A stretch of DNA of 64,000 bases. It comes from Marinobacter daepoensis DSM 16072. GTDB taxonomy: Bacteria > Pseudomonadota > Gammaproteobacteria > Pseudomonadales > Oleiphilaceae. The stretch spans positions 186,001 through 250,000 of the forward strand of contig NZ_ATWI01000009.1 of the NCBI RefSeq assembly GCF_000421165.1, in the 5' to 3' direction. Made by a program: the position numbers and the translations under genes. Numbering within the stretch: position 1 is the first letter of the stretch; every line of letters starts with the position of its first letter. Of the stretch, positions 17,696 to 27,219 are shown piece by piece. The notes beneath the pieces are model-generated. The model saw nothing but the letters and a program-made list of their open reading frames with translations. It did not search any database and was not told the origin of the DNA.

Positions 17696-17852
17696 CGGCG
17701 GCTCCTCCTTTCGGGAATAAGCAGAGTGTGACGCACAACAGAGAACAAACGATTGGCCGGCCCGACGCCCACCCGGGACCACGGGGGAAAGTCGCAAGGC
17801 TTGGAAAACCTGTTACCATCCAGTCATACATTTGTTTGAAAAAGGATCAGAA

Positions 17853-19091
17853 ATGACAGACTCCAACGCTGCGAACTATGATCTTGTCGTGTTTGGCGCC
17901 ACCAGTTTCGTCGGTCAGATTCTGGCCCGATACCTGGTAGACAACGAGGCCGCCCAGGGGCTGAAGTGGGCCATTGCCGGCCGGTCTGAAGTCAAACTGA
18001 ACCAGCTCAAGTCAGACCTGGGCAGTGCCGCCGCCGAATTGCCGGTTATTCTCGCTGATGCCTCAGATGAAGCGGCACTTACGGACCTGTGTAACCAGAC
18101 CCGAGTGGTAATCTCAACCGTTGGGCCTTACGCGTTGTTTGGCGAAACTCTGGTGAAGGTCTGCGCGGAGACAGGCACGGATTACTGCGATCTGACCGGC
18201 GAGGTGCAGTGGATACGCCGCATGATCGAGCGCTATGAAGAAAGTGCCCGAAAATCCGGCGCACGGATCGTTCACTGCTGCGGGTTTGATTCCATCCCTT
18301 CCGACATGGGGGTCTGGTTTCTTCAGCAACAGGCAGAAGCCACTTTCGGAAAACCCTGCCAGGACGTAAGAATGCGAGTGAAGGTCGCCAAGGGCGGGCT
18401 TTCTGGCGGGACCGTCGCCTCCATGATCAACATCGCCAAAGAAGTTGGCGCGAATCCGAAACTGCGAAAGGAACTGGCCAACCCATTCTCCATCTGTCCG
18501 CCAGAGCACCGCTCGGCCAAACGCCAACCCAGCATTAAGTCTGCGGAATTCGACAAGTATTTCAACGCCTGGCTGGCGCCGTTTGTGATGGGGGCCATTA
18601 ACACCCGGGTGGTGCATCGCTCCAACGCGTTACAGGGCGCCCGGTATGGCAAGGAATTTACCTACGATGAGGCCATCATGACAGGCAAGGGCGCCAAAGG
18701 CAGGCTGTCGGCCTATGGGATGGTGGCGGCGCTTGGCGCGTTCTTTACCGCGTCGGCCATCAAACCGACCCGTTGGGTGCTGGAGAAACTGGTACCTCAG
18801 CCAGGTGAAGGTCCTAGCCCGGAAGACCAGCAAAACGGCTTCTACGACATCCGTTTCGTGGGCCGCACCGATGATGGCAAAACCATGATCACCAAAGTGA
18901 CAGGCGACCGGGACCCGGGGTATGGCTCCACCGCCAAAATGCTGGGCGAAGCCGGTCTATGCCTGGCATTTGACCTCAAAGACGACGTAGCAGGTGGCTT
19001 CTGGACCCCGGCCTCTGCTTTAAATGGCAAACTGCTGGAACGACTTCAGGCGAACGCGGGCCTCACCTTCGAGGTGGTAGAAACCCGCTGA
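17853..19091 (+). CDS. Saccharopine dehydrogenase-like oxidoreductase
   Basis: A 412-residue protein of the saccharopine dehydrogenase/trans-acting enoyl reductase group. The N-terminal Rossmann motif is VVFGATSFVGQILARYL; GRSEVKLNQL and TVGPYALFGETLVKVC follow, with DYCDLTGE and HCCGFDSIPSDMG typical of the bacterial and mitochondrial SCCPDH-like branch. The ATG at 17853 is chosen over an upstream frame start. A TTTGTTTGAAA sequence at 17830-17840 repeats half of the etf palindrome just before the gene. True saccharopine activity is unlikely; a lipid-linked reductase is suspected. Confidence 0.8.
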   Translation: MTDSNAANYDLVVFGATSFVGQILARYLVDNEAAQGLKWAIAGRSEVKLNQLKSDLGSAAAELPVILADASDEAALTDLCNQTRVVISTVGPYALFGETLVKVCAETGTDYCDLTGEVQWIRRMIERYEESARKSGARIVHCCGFDSIPSDMGVWFLQQQAEATFGKPCQDVRMRVKVAKGGLSGGTVASMINIAKEVGANPKLRKELANPFSICPPEHRSAKRQPSIKSAEFDKYFNAWLAPFVMGAINTRVVHRSNALQGARYGKEFTYDEAIMTGKGAKGRLSAYGMVAALGAFFTASAIKPTRWVLEKLVPQPGEGPSPEDQQNGFYDIRFVGRTDDGKTMITKVTGDRDPGYGSTAKMLGEAGLCLAFDLKDDVAGGFWTPASALNGKLLERLQANAGLTFEVVETR

Positions 19092-19092
19092 G

Positions 19093-20724
19093 TCAGCCCA
19101 GATGCAGTGTGTGGCCGGATGCCAGCAGTGCTTCCGGCCCATGCCCGAGGCAAACCACGGTGCGCCCCTCCAGCCAGTGGCTGATGTGGGGAGAAATCCG
19201 TTGACGGGTTGCCTCGTCCACCCCGGTAAACGGCTCGTCCAGAATGATGACCGGGGCAGGGCTCAGCAGCGTTCTCGCCAGCACCAGCCGACGAGCTTCT
19301 CCGCCAGACAGACGGTTGCCCGAACTGCCTAGCCACGTTTCGAGCCCGTCGGCTTCGCGGGAAAACCGGTCGGCCAGTTCTACCAGTTCGAGAACCCGCC
19401 AGAGTTCACGGTCTTCGGCCGAGGGGTTGGCCAGCAGAAGATTTGCTTTCACGGTATCCTCAAAAACCACCGTTGCCTGGGTGAGATAGGCGCAGCCTGC
19501 CGATTGCACGGTGCCTCGAACGGGGGGAAGGAGTCCGGCCAGCGTATCGGCCAGGGTAGATTTACCGCTGCCTGAGACACCAACAATACCGATGGTGTCG
19601 CCATGGTTGAGTTCCAGCGTAAAGTGGCTCAGTAACGGTGAATACCCGGGATAGCCAGCTGTGATTTCCCTCGCAGACAGCGCGATTGGCGCTGGTACAT
19701 TGAAGCCCGGTTTCTGGCTGACGGAATCATCGTGTATGGGGTTGCTGTCGGCATTCAGGCGCTGGGCGGCGGCGCGGGTGGCGCCGAGTTTGCTGAATGC
19801 CTCCGGCAGCATCGCGTAGACTTCAGCCAGACCTAGCAGGGCTATGGGCAGCAGCACCAGCACCGGGCCGGAAACCAGCCCCCCCGAAAAAAGCTGAAAA
19901 CCCAGCCAAAGCGCAAGAACTGCAGCTACGTTGATCAGAAAGTGTGAGATGGCCTGATGCCACCCGGCACGCGTGTCGATTTTTGCCTGAAGTCGTGAGA
20001 GCTCCAGGCCCCGCCGCATCAGCAGTGCGGTCTGTTTTCCGGTTCGGCCAGCGGCTGTGAGCTCAGCGTAGCCCTCCAGGTGTTCAATCAACTCGGCCCT
20101 GAGCTGCTCCTGTTGATCGCTGACCTGGCCAGAGGCCACCAGCGTGCGCCGATACACCAGCCAGGTGGCTGTCATCAAAGCCAAAGAGAGCAGCACCAGC
20201 AACATCATGGCCGTGGTGCCATCGAACAATATCCAGGCCATCCCCGCCAACAGCAGAGTTACCACGCCAGCCAGGGCAGCGGGTGCGATCAGCCGCAGGT
20301 ACAGCGTGTCGAGTGCGTCCACATCGGCGGTCAGACGCGACAGCCACTGGGCACCGGAACGGGCACCTCGCTGAGTTCTTGGGCTGGCTGCCAGCCGGTT
20401 GAAGAACGCCACGCGGATGTCGGTCAGTAACTGCAAAACGGTGTTGTGGTTAAACACCCGCTCAAGGTATCGGAAGACCGTGCGGGAGACCGCGAAAAAC
20501 CGAATGCCGCTTCCCGGCACATAGAGGTTAATGTAAGCCGCAACCCCCGCAGCCAGCAACAAGCCTACCAGTGCGGTCTTGGTGAGAAACCAGCCTGACA
20601 ACGCCAGAAGCGCAATGCCCGAAAGCAGGGTGCCTAACAATAAACCAGCACCCACCGTGAGGCGGCCTTTGCGTTGAAAGATCAGCTTCAGCCAGGGGCG
20701 AAGTTCAGGCATCTCGCACCTCAC
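19093..20724 (-). CDS. cydC: Thiol reductant ABC exporter subunit CydC
   Basis: A 543-residue half-transporter with an N-terminal six-helix domain and a C-terminal ATPase: Walker A GVSGSGKST near residue 380, signature LSGGEARR near 471 and Walker B VIILDEPFTG near 490. CydDC exports cysteine and glutathione and is needed to assemble bd oxidase haem. Its start overlaps the cydD end by 20 bp, showing coupling. It ends 1 bp from the convergent reductase gene, leaving no room for separate terminators. Confidence 0.93.
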   Translation of the reverse strand: MRCEMPELRPWLKLIFQRKGRLTVGAGLLLGTLLSGIALLALSGWFLTKTALVGLLLAAGVAAYINLYVPGSGIRFFAVSRTVFRYLERVFNHNTVLQLLTDIRVAFFNRLAASPRTQRGARSGAQWLSRLTADVDALDTLYLRLIAPAALAGVVTLLLAGMAWILFDGTTAMMLLVLLSLALMTATWLVYRRTLVASGQVSDQQEQLRAELIEHLEGYAELTAAGRTGKQTALLMRRGLELSRLQAKIDTRAGWHQAISHFLINVAAVLALWLGFQLFSGGLVSGPVLVLLPIALLGLAEVYAMLPEAFSKLGATRAAAQRLNADSNPIHDDSVSQKPGFNVPAPIALSAREITAGYPGYSPLLSHFTLELNHGDTIGIVGVSGSGKSTLADTLAGLLPPVRGTVQSAGCAYLTQATVVFEDTVKANLLLANPSAEDRELWRVLELVELADRFSREADGLETWLGSSGNRLSGGEARRLVLARTLLSPAPVIILDEPFTGVDEATRQRISPHISHWLEGRTVVCLGHGPEALLASGHTLHLG

Positions 20725-22378
20725 CGTTGTTCACAATCAACACCCGGTCTGCGAGCGTCAGCAACGCCTGGTGATGGGTAGAAAACACCAGTGTTTTGCC
20801 GGATTCACTCAGTTTGCGCAGGGCCTCCAGAATGAACACCTCGCTGGTCGCATCCAGGCCAGCGGTGGGCTCATCAAGCAGGATGAGGGAATAATCCGCC
20901 AGGAAAATCCGGGCAAGACTGAGGCGTCGGGCCTGCCCGCCCGACAGCCCCTGACCATCTTCGGCGATACGGCTGTGAATGCCTTCAGCGCGGCTGTCGA
21001 TCAGCTCTCCGAGACCAACTTGCCTCAACGCGGTTTCAATGGCGATATCGGAAGCCTCCGGGGTGGTCAGCCGCAGGTTATCCGCCCAGGTCCCCTGGCT
21101 CCAGAACCCGCGCTGGCCCAGCCAGCCAAAAGGCTGTTGCCCGGGGGCTTCGCCGAACACCATAACGGAGCCTTGGCTGGGGGCAATAAACCCTGCCAGC
21201 ATGTGTAATAAAGTGGATTTTCCGCCCCCGGACGGACCGGTGAGCGCCACAACCTGCCCAGAGCCAATGGACAGGCTCAAATCCTCAAAAAGCGCTGGCC
21301 CGTTTCCGTAACGCACGCTGACGCCCTTCAGGCAGAGGGCGTCTTCCGGGGCTGTATCAAAAGCCTCAGAAGCTGCCGTTTCGCCGACCGGTTGCTCCAG
21401 CCGAGCCAGAAGTTCAGCGGCGGCACCCAGGGCGGCTGCACGGTCGTGATAATGCTGGGACAGCGTGCGTAGCGGCTGGAAGAATTCGGGGGCAAGCAAA
21501 AGAATTAATAAGCCACTGAATAGAGTCAGCTCATCACTGGGGCCAAATTCGATATAGCCGAGCAGGCCGAAGCCGATGTAGATCGCCAATACCGCGATGG
21601 CCACCGAAGCAAAGAACTCCAATACCGCAGACGACAGAAAGGCGACTTTCAGGGTTTTCATCGTAATGTGCCGGTATTGGTCGGACCGGGCTTCCAGAGT
21701 GCGGCTGGCATACCCGGTCTGGCCGAAAAGCTGGAGCGTGGTCAGCCCCCGGACCTTGTCCAGAAACTGTCCCGACAGCCGACTGACGATTTCAAAATGT
21801 TGCTGATTCAGCTTTTCCGCGCCCATGCCAACCAGAGCCATGAACACCGGGATCAGGGGAGCGGAAAGCACCAGAAAAATACCCGCCAGCCAATCCAGGG
21901 AAAACACAACAGCGAGAATGGCCAGTGGAATCACCACAGACAGCATCATCTGTGGCCGGAACCGGGCAAAGTACCCATGCAGGGCGTCGACATGGTCCAG
22001 CCACTCTCTGGCCAGGGAGGCGGCCGATGTGTCGGCAAGCGCCACCGGGCCGGCAGCATTCCAGTGCTGGTGCAATTGCCGACGGGCGTCGCGCCGGACC
22101 TGCTCACTGCATCGGGCTGCAAACCGGGCCTGGAGGCCCTGGCCCATGGCCCTAAGCACTAGCACGCCCAGCAACGCGATGAAGCCGGGCGTGAGGTCCG
22201 AAACCGGCACCTTATCAATCACTCCCTGGTGCACCAGCCAGGCCAGCAACACCATCTGTGCGATGGTTGCGGCCCCGGCCAGTGCGCCCGCCAGAACGGT
22301 AGCGGTTATCCAGCGCTGGCTATTGCGGGCAAGGCCTGATAGCCAGCGATTGACCTTGGCACGGGCGGGATCAGCCAC
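20705..22378 (-). CDS. cydD: Thiol reductant ABC exporter subunit CydD
   Basis: A 557-residue half-transporter, partner of CydC. Membrane helices occupy the first 320 residues; the ATPase has Walker A GPSGGGKS near residue 381, signature LSGGQARR near 474 and Walker B LILLDEPTAG near 493. The start is a GTG that directly abuts the cydB stop, so the bd oxidase and its assembly transporter are read as one cydABDC operon. No cydX-like small ORF fits between cydB and cydD. Confidence 0.93.
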   Translation of the reverse strand: MADPARAKVNRWLSGLARNSQRWITATVLAGALAGAATIAQMVLLAWLVHQGVIDKVPVSDLTPGFIALLGVLVLRAMGQGLQARFAARCSEQVRRDARRQLHQHWNAAGPVALADTSAASLAREWLDHVDALHGYFARFRPQMMLSVVIPLAILAVVFSLDWLAGIFLVLSAPLIPVFMALVGMGAEKLNQQHFEIVSRLSGQFLDKVRGLTTLQLFGQTGYASRTLEARSDQYRHITMKTLKVAFLSSAVLEFFASVAIAVLAIYIGFGLLGYIEFGPSDELTLFSGLLILLLAPEFFQPLRTLSQHYHDRAAALGAAAELLARLEQPVGETAASEAFDTAPEDALCLKGVSVRYGNGPALFEDLSLSIGSGQVVALTGPSGGGKSTLLHMLAGFIAPSQGSVMVFGEAPGQQPFGWLGQRGFWSQGTWADNLRLTTPEASDIAIETALRQVGLGELIDSRAEGIHSRIAEDGQGLSGGQARRLSLARIFLADYSLILLDEPTAGLDATSEVFILEALRKLSESGKTLVFSTHHQALLTLADRVLIVNNGEVRDA

Positions 22379-23380
22379 TTAGTGGTATCCCTCTCCCGCG
22401 CGGACTTTGCCGCGGAACACCCAATAGGTCCACGCGGTGTAGACCAACACAATGGGGATAACGAACAACAGGCCGAGCAGCAGGAATAGCTGTGATTCGT
22501 AGGCAGATGCCGCATCCCAAAGTGTGTAGTTGGGTGGCACCACATACGGCCATTTGCTAACCACAAGCCCGAGGTAGGTCGTAATGAACAGCCCCATGGT
22601 GGCAACGAACGGCATGCCTTCAAACCGGTTGCGAACCGAGCGCCAGATCTGGAAAGCGCACAGCAGAGTCACTGCGGGCAGAATCCAGATTACGCTCAGA
22701 TTGGAGAACCAGCGTTCACGCACCGTGTCGTCCACAAACGGCGTCCACACGCTGATGATTCCGAACACCACGAGTACCGCAATCAGCAAAGGCGTTGTAA
22801 TCCGATAAGCCCATGCCTGAAGGTGCCCCTCGGTTTTCATGATGAGCCATGTAGAGCCCAGCAAGGCATAGCCTGCCAGCATGCCCAGGCCGGTGAGAAT
22901 GGTGAACGGCGTGAGCCAGTCCAGAGCACCGCCCACATACACACCATCAACGGTATTGAAGCCTTGAATATATGCGCCAACCACCGCGCCCTGGGCAAAC
23001 GCCGCGATGGTGGAACCACCCGCGAACGACCAGTTCCAGAGATAGCGGGACGTCCGCGCCTTGAAGCGGAACTCAAAGGCAACGCCCCGGAAAATCAGGC
23101 CAGCCAGCAACAGGAATACACCAATGTACAGGGCCGGAAGCACAATGGTGTACACCATTGGAAAAGCAGCCAGCAGCCCGGCACCGCCCAGCACCAGCCA
23201 GGTCTCGTTGCCGTCCCAGACGGGGGCAACCGAGTTCATCATGGTGTCCCGGTCGTCTTCCGACGGGGCAAACGGGAACAGGAGGCCCACTCCCAGGTCG
23301 AAACCGTCCATCAGCACATACATGATGATGCCGAAGCCAATAATAAATGCCCAGATAAGGGCGAGATCAAACAGTTCCAT
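22379..23380 (-). CDS. cydB: Cytochrome bd oxidase subunit II
   Basis: A 333-residue membrane protein with about eight hydrophobic helices. It begins MELFDLALIWAFIIGFGIIM and carries LMDGFDLGVG and VWDGNETWLVLGGAGLLAAF, which are hallmark CydB blocks. With CydA it forms the quinol oxidase that reduces oxygen without pumping protons. It starts 2 bp after the cydA stop and abuts cydD. Length is shorter than E. coli CydB (379) but normal for the CIO-like group. Confidence 0.93.
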   Translation of the reverse strand: MELFDLALIWAFIIGFGIIMYVLMDGFDLGVGLLFPFAPSEDDRDTMMNSVAPVWDGNETWLVLGGAGLLAAFPMVYTIVLPALYIGVFLLLAGLIFRGVAFEFRFKARTSRYLWNWSFAGGSTIAAFAQGAVVGAYIQGFNTVDGVYVGGALDWLTPFTILTGLGMLAGYALLGSTWLIMKTEGHLQAWAYRITTPLLIAVLVVFGIISVWTPFVDDTVRERWFSNLSVIWILPAVTLLCAFQIWRSVRNRFEGMPFVATMGLFITTYLGLVVSKWPYVVPPNYTLWDAASAYESQLFLLLGLLFVIPIVLVYTAWTYWVFRGKVRAGEGYH

Positions 23381-23382
23381 AG

Positions 23383-24822
23383 TCAGTGCCCTCCGTCATT
23401 CATGGGTTTTGCCTGATGTACACCGCTCTGGCCGGATTCGATTTCAAACGGCACGTGCGCGGCGGAAAGCGGGCGGGCAGGGCGGTCTGACGCATGCTCT
23501 TCGTCATCAGCATCTTCCAGCCCAACGTACAAAACGCGCATCAGGTAGTAGACACCGGCTGAGAACACCGCCGCATACACCAGGATATAACCAATCAAGG
23601 TGAACAAGGCCATGCCGCCGGTGAGGGAAGGCGTCACCGATTCAGCCTGGGTCATCAGGCCATAAACCAGCCACGGGGCCCGGCCAACCTCGGTCACAAA
23701 CCATCCGGTCAGTACTGCGAAGAAGGGCGCAATGCTCATGAAACGCAGCCCCTGCAGGTACCAGCGGGCCTTATAGAGGCGCCCCCCGGAACGCAGCACC
23801 AGACCGGTAATCGCGAACAGAATCATCAACATGCCAAGGCCAACCATCACCCGGAATGACCAGAACACAATGGCCACAGGCGGCTGCTCTTCAACCGCCA
23901 CTTCATTCAGGCCCGGGACCTCACCATCCCATTCATGGGTAAGGATGAGGCTTGCCAGGCTTGGAATCCCGATTTCGAAATGGTTGGTCTGGTTTTCCTG
24001 ATCGGGAATGGCAAACAGCAGCAGCGGCACGTTGCGGGACGTTTCCCAGTTACCTTCCATCGCTGCCACTTTTACCGGTTGGTGCTCCATAGTATTCAGG
24101 CCGTGGAAATCCCCAACCACCAACTGAGCCGGAGCAATGATCAAAAGCAGCCACAGGCACATAGACAGCGCCTTACGGTTTGCCTCTACCTCACGGCCGC
24201 GCAGCAGATACCAGGCACTGACCCCGGCCACCACAAAGCCGCCAGTCAGGAACGACGCAAGAGCCATATGCATGAAGCGGAACGGGAAGGAGGGATTGAA
24301 GATGGCATCACTCCAGGACACCACGTGGAAGATGCCGTCACGAAGCTCAAAGCCTGCGGGGGTCTGCATCCAGCTATTTGCCGCCAGAATCCAGAACGAG
24401 GAAATAAAGGTACCCGTGGCAACCATAATGGCGGCAAACAGGTGAACCCCGGCGGGCACCTTATCCCTGCCAAACAGCAACACCCCCAGGAACGCCGCCT
24501 CCAGGAAGAAGGCCGTGATCACCTCATAGCTCAGGATTGGCCCAAGGAAGTTGGCCGAGGCCTGTGAAAACGCACTCCAGTTTGTACCAAACTGAAACGA
24601 CATCACAATGCCAGAGACCACACCCATGCCAAAGACCACCGCGAAGACTTTGGTCCAGAAACCGGACAGCTTGGTCCACACCGGATTACGGGTTTTGAAG
24701 GCCAGGCCTTCAAGTACCGCGATGTAAGACGCGAGCCCGATGGTAAACACAGGGAAAATGGCGTGAAATGACACGACAAACGCGAACTGAATTCGCGATA
24801 GGATGAGGGGATCGAGTTCCAC
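23383..24822 (-). CDS. cydA: Cytochrome bd oxidase subunit I
   Basis: A 479-residue quinol oxidase subunit. The haem ligand H20 (SFHAIFP) and the acidic pair E100 (SYEV) and E108 in helix III correspond to E. coli H19, E99 and E107. The length indicates a short Q-loop, as in CIO-type oxidases. The highly conserved GRQPW element reads GRAPW near residue 380, a notable change. GTG start at 24822 with CCGGAGGTT upstream. The 170-bp gap upstream holds repeats that may bind regulators. High-affinity respiration under low oxygen or with terminal oxidase inhibitors is the expected role. Confidence 0.94.
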   Translation of the reverse strand: MELDPLILSRIQFAFVVSFHAIFPVFTIGLASYIAVLEGLAFKTRNPVWTKLSGFWTKVFAVVFGMGVVSGIVMSFQFGTNWSAFSQASANFLGPILSYEVITAFFLEAAFLGVLLFGRDKVPAGVHLFAAIMVATGTFISSFWILAANSWMQTPAGFELRDGIFHVVSWSDAIFNPSFPFRFMHMALASFLTGGFVVAGVSAWYLLRGREVEANRKALSMCLWLLLIIAPAQLVVGDFHGLNTMEHQPVKVAAMEGNWETSRNVPLLLFAIPDQENQTNHFEIGIPSLASLILTHEWDGEVPGLNEVAVEEQPPVAIVFWSFRVMVGLGMLMILFAITGLVLRSGGRLYKARWYLQGLRFMSIAPFFAVLTGWFVTEVGRAPWLVYGLMTQAESVTPSLTGGMALFTLIGYILVYAAVFSAGVYYLMRVLYVGLEDADDEEHASDRPARPLSAAHVPFEIESGQSGVHQAKPMNDGGH

Positions 24823-24923
24823 AGGAACCTCCGGTAACTCTCACAAGTCATAACAAACGGGGCCAGCGCACCCGTTCAGCCGCTGCCTTAGGTGATCTTG
24901 TTATGTTGTTATTACCGGCAGAT

Positions 24924-24993
24924 GATTACGATGCTACTAAAAACGTAGCAGATTACGATAGGGCAGTTTGTCGCACCCCTTGATATAAAACAA
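24924..24993. promoter_or_regulatory. Repeat-rich regulatory region upstream of cydA
   Basis: GATTACGAT occurs at 24924-24932 and again at 24951-24959. Between them is the inverted repeat TGCTAC/GTAGCA (24932-24937 and 24945-24950). Further out, TTGAT-ATAA-AACAA at 24980-24993 matches an FNR/ANR box with one mismatch in the right half; it overlaps the start codon of the plus-strand methyltransferase and lies about 160 bp before cydA. These look like binding sites for redox regulation of cydABDC, but none is proven. Confidence 0.35.
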
Positions 24994-25637
24994 TGACGGT
25001 GAGCGAAATGAGCTTTTACGAGGACCGGATTCTACCCCATATCATAGATAAGGCCTGCTCCATGGGGCAGGTAATGAAGCTTCGGAGCCAGGTAGTGCCG
25101 GAAGCCCGAGGGACGGTTTTGGAAGTGGGGATGGGCTCAGCTATTAATCTGGACTTCTACGACCCGAGCATCGTAAAGCGGATCTACGGGCTTGAGCCCT
25201 CGGCAGGCATGCGGCGAAAAGCCCAGGCCAACCTCCAGCGCAGTGGCATTCCCGTGGAGTGGCTAGACCTGCCTGGCGAAAAGATTCCGCTGGAAGACAA
25301 TAGCGTGGATACCGTGCTGCTTACCTTCACGCTTTGCACCATCCCAGACTGGCACGCGGCCCTGCTTCAGATGAAACGCGTACTCCGCCCGGGCGGCAGC
25401 CTCCTGTTTCTTGAACATGGTGAATCACCAGACGAGGCCACGCGCAAATGGCAGCACCGCATTACCCCCGGCTGGCGAAAACTGGCCGGCGGTTGCCATC
25501 TGAACCGGCAAATTGCCGATCTGATTAAGGAAGCCGGGTTCGAAATTCAGACGCTGGAAAACCTCTACATTCCGAAATCACCTAAAATTGCGGGCTACGT
25601 GTACAAGGGCAGGGCAATCAAGCCAGATAAGGGGTAG
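24993..25637 (+). CDS. Class I SAM-dependent methyltransferase
   Basis: A 214-residue methyltransferase. Motif I is VLEVGMGSAINLDFY near residue 46; the later blocks VDTVLLTFTLCTIPD and LRPGGSLLFLEHGESPD match the UbiE/PMT-like methyltransferase_11 fold. The C-terminal AGFEIQTLENLYIP is common in small-molecule or lipid methyltransferases. Start at 24993 or at the ATG at 25008; neither has a convincing Shine-Dalgarno. Divergent from cydA and last gene before the tRNA. Substrate unknown. Confidence 0.85.
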   Translation: MTVSEMSFYEDRILPHIIDKACSMGQVMKLRSQVVPEARGTVLEVGMGSAINLDFYDPSIVKRIYGLEPSAGMRRKAQANLQRSGIPVEWLDLPGEKIPLEDNSVDTVLLTFTLCTIPDWHAALLQMKRVLRPGGSLLFLEHGESPDEATRKWQHRITPGWRKLAGGCHLNRQIADLIKEAGFEIQTLENLYIPKSPKIAGYVYKGRAIKPDKG

Positions 25638-25726
25638 TGGGTGCCAAAACACACAATGCAGAATCGGAATTGCGTTACGCCACCGGCCCTTATACAATTC
25701 CGCCCTTCAATAATCTCCCCTCCGAT

Positions 25727-25813
25727 GCCCGGATGGTGAAATTGGTAGACACAAGAGACTTAAAATCTCTCGGCCGTAAGGCCGTGCCGGTTCGATTCCG
25801 GCTCCGGGCACCA
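25727..25813 (+). tRNA. tRNA-Leu (anticodon TAA)
   Basis: An 87-nt class II tRNA including an encoded CCA. The acceptor arm GCCCGGA (25727-25733) pairs with TCCGGGC (25803-25809). The anticodon arm AGAGA/TCTCT encloses CTTAAAA with anticodon TAA. A long variable arm (CGGCCGTAAGGCCG) and the T-arm with GGTTCGATTCC complete it. The 3' end directly borders AT-rich DNA, consistent with a tRNA insertion hotspot. Confidence 0.97.
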
Positions 25814-25954
25814 TATTTTTCAATAGGTTATAGCCGGTCACGCATTGGGCTAGAAGAAGCTGCTCCTAAATGTAGACAATCGGCAGCTTGTAGGTTTCCA
25901 GTCGGCACTAAAAAGGCCTCTCGCGAACTTTCGCCAATGCTGGCTTGGCTAGGT

Positions 25955-25974
25955 TGATTTATCGCTATAAATCA
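25955..25974. promoter_or_regulatory. AT-rich dyad upstream of the NdpA-like gene
   Basis: TGATTTAT at 25955-25962 and ATAAATCA at 25967-25974 form an 8-bp inverted repeat with spacer CGCT, about 70 bp before the start at 26043. It lies in the 229-bp gap after the tRNA, which has no other supported feature. It could be an operator for the cassette. Confidence 0.35.
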
Positions 25975-26042
25975 TACACATTCCTACCAAGCTATTGCGA
26001 AGGCTTGCCTTCTTTCCCATTTGCCACAGGATGAGGCTACCT

Positions 26043-27218
26043 ATGGAGAATACCGTTAGTCAAAAAACTGCCAGCACGGCTGAAAATAACCCTGAAACTG
26101 ATGGTGACATTGCGGAACAGAAGCTGAATAAATATAAGCTTACGCCTATTTTTGCAGTTACTGGCTTACTAGAAAAACAGAAAACTCCTGCAGGTGCTTT
26201 ATTCAAAAAATCACTTGGCAAGCTTTGGGATGTCACTGACCAAATTTCTCTTGATTTTATTATTGAGATCGAGAAACGGTTTCGCCGAAAAAATAAACAT
26301 TTTGGGTATTTTTCAAAGTATTCGAAGTCGATTCCGAAGGAATTAAAAAAGTATTTCGAAGCACCCGAATCGACCGCAAAGAAAGAGTTTGTAAGCTTCT
26401 CTGATTCGATAATGGTGAGTTTGAGTACTGCTGCTGAAGAGGCTAGGGGCCCCTCTATGGCCGGCGGCAACGTCGTTATCATGCATTATAAAACTCACGA
26501 AGAAGACGATTTTGGCAAGTTACTGATCGTGTTTTTGGATAAAAAGGGCATGTTCGATTTCGATGATGACCTTAGACCAGAGAAATTGGAACTCATTGAC
26601 ACGACAGCAATCAAGCAGGCTGCCTCTGTGGACTTAAATCTGATGTCTGTTTGCTTTCCCAATAATGATGGGAAAGCGTATTTAAGGTTTATAGAGGGGA
26701 ATTCAAAAAGCGAGTTCTTTAAGACCGCTATTGGGTGTGATATCAGTGCCGACAACTCCACAAGCGTTGATGCCATTCAAAAGGCTTTAGAAGACTTTAT
26801 TGAGGCAAAAAATATTGACATAAAGGTAGCCGAGGACCTCCGGACTGGCGTCGAAGATCTTTTACTCTCCTACTCACGTAAAACCGAGCCTCTTAGCATT
26901 AAATTAGTACAAGAGCGCGTTGATACCGTTTTGCCAGAAGGTGACAGCTCAAAGGGTGTGTTTTCTGCTTTCGTCAATGATAACGAATACCCAGTTAGCC
27001 CCTGGTTCTCTCCGACTAACTATCAAGCTAAAAAGTCTGGCAGGATCACGCTCAAAGACGGAAGCAAGGGTTATGAGGCTGAAGTAAATAAGAATTCGAT
27101 CGGCAGCATGAATTCTGGAAAACCAGTTAAGGTTTCTAGTGATGGCGAATATTTGATGTTCCCTATTGATATTGAAAATAAGGAACTTATATTAAAGATC
27201 GCGGGTTTGAAGAATTGA
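26043..27218 (+). CDS. NdpA/YejK-like nucleoid-associated protein (cassette gene 1)
   Basis: A 391-residue protein, a little longer than E. coli YejK (335). The segment DFGKLLIVFLDKKGMFDFDD, then KLELIDTTAIKQAASVDL, and YLRFIEGNSKSEFFKTAIGC with a following helix (AIQKALEDFIE) match the body of the 37-kDa nucleoid-associated family (pfam04245) in order and spacing. The N-terminal 30 residues are polar and not conserved. Codon use is AT-rich, unlike all neighbours. ATG at 26043 follows a weak AGGATGAGG. It is followed after 1 bp by gene 2, so the two form an operon. Divergent NdpA-like proteins occur in mobile and defence islands; the role here is inference. Confidence 0.7.
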   Translation: MENTVSQKTASTAENNPETDGDIAEQKLNKYKLTPIFAVTGLLEKQKTPAGALFKKSLGKLWDVTDQISLDFIIEIEKRFRRKNKHFGYFSKYSKSIPKELKKYFEAPESTAKKEFVSFSDSIMVSLSTAAEEARGPSMAGGNVVIMHYKTHEEDDFGKLLIVFLDKKGMFDFDDDLRPEKLELIDTTAIKQAASVDLNLMSVCFPNNDGKAYLRFIEGNSKSEFFKTAIGCDISADNSTSVDAIQKALEDFIEAKNIDIKVAEDLRTGVEDLLLSYSRKTEPLSIKLVQERVDTVLPEGDSSKGVFSAFVNDNEYPVSPWFSPTNYQAKKSGRITLKDGSKGYEAEVNKNSIGSMNSGKPVKVSSDGEYLMFPIDIENKELILKIAGLKN

Positions 27219-27219
27219 A

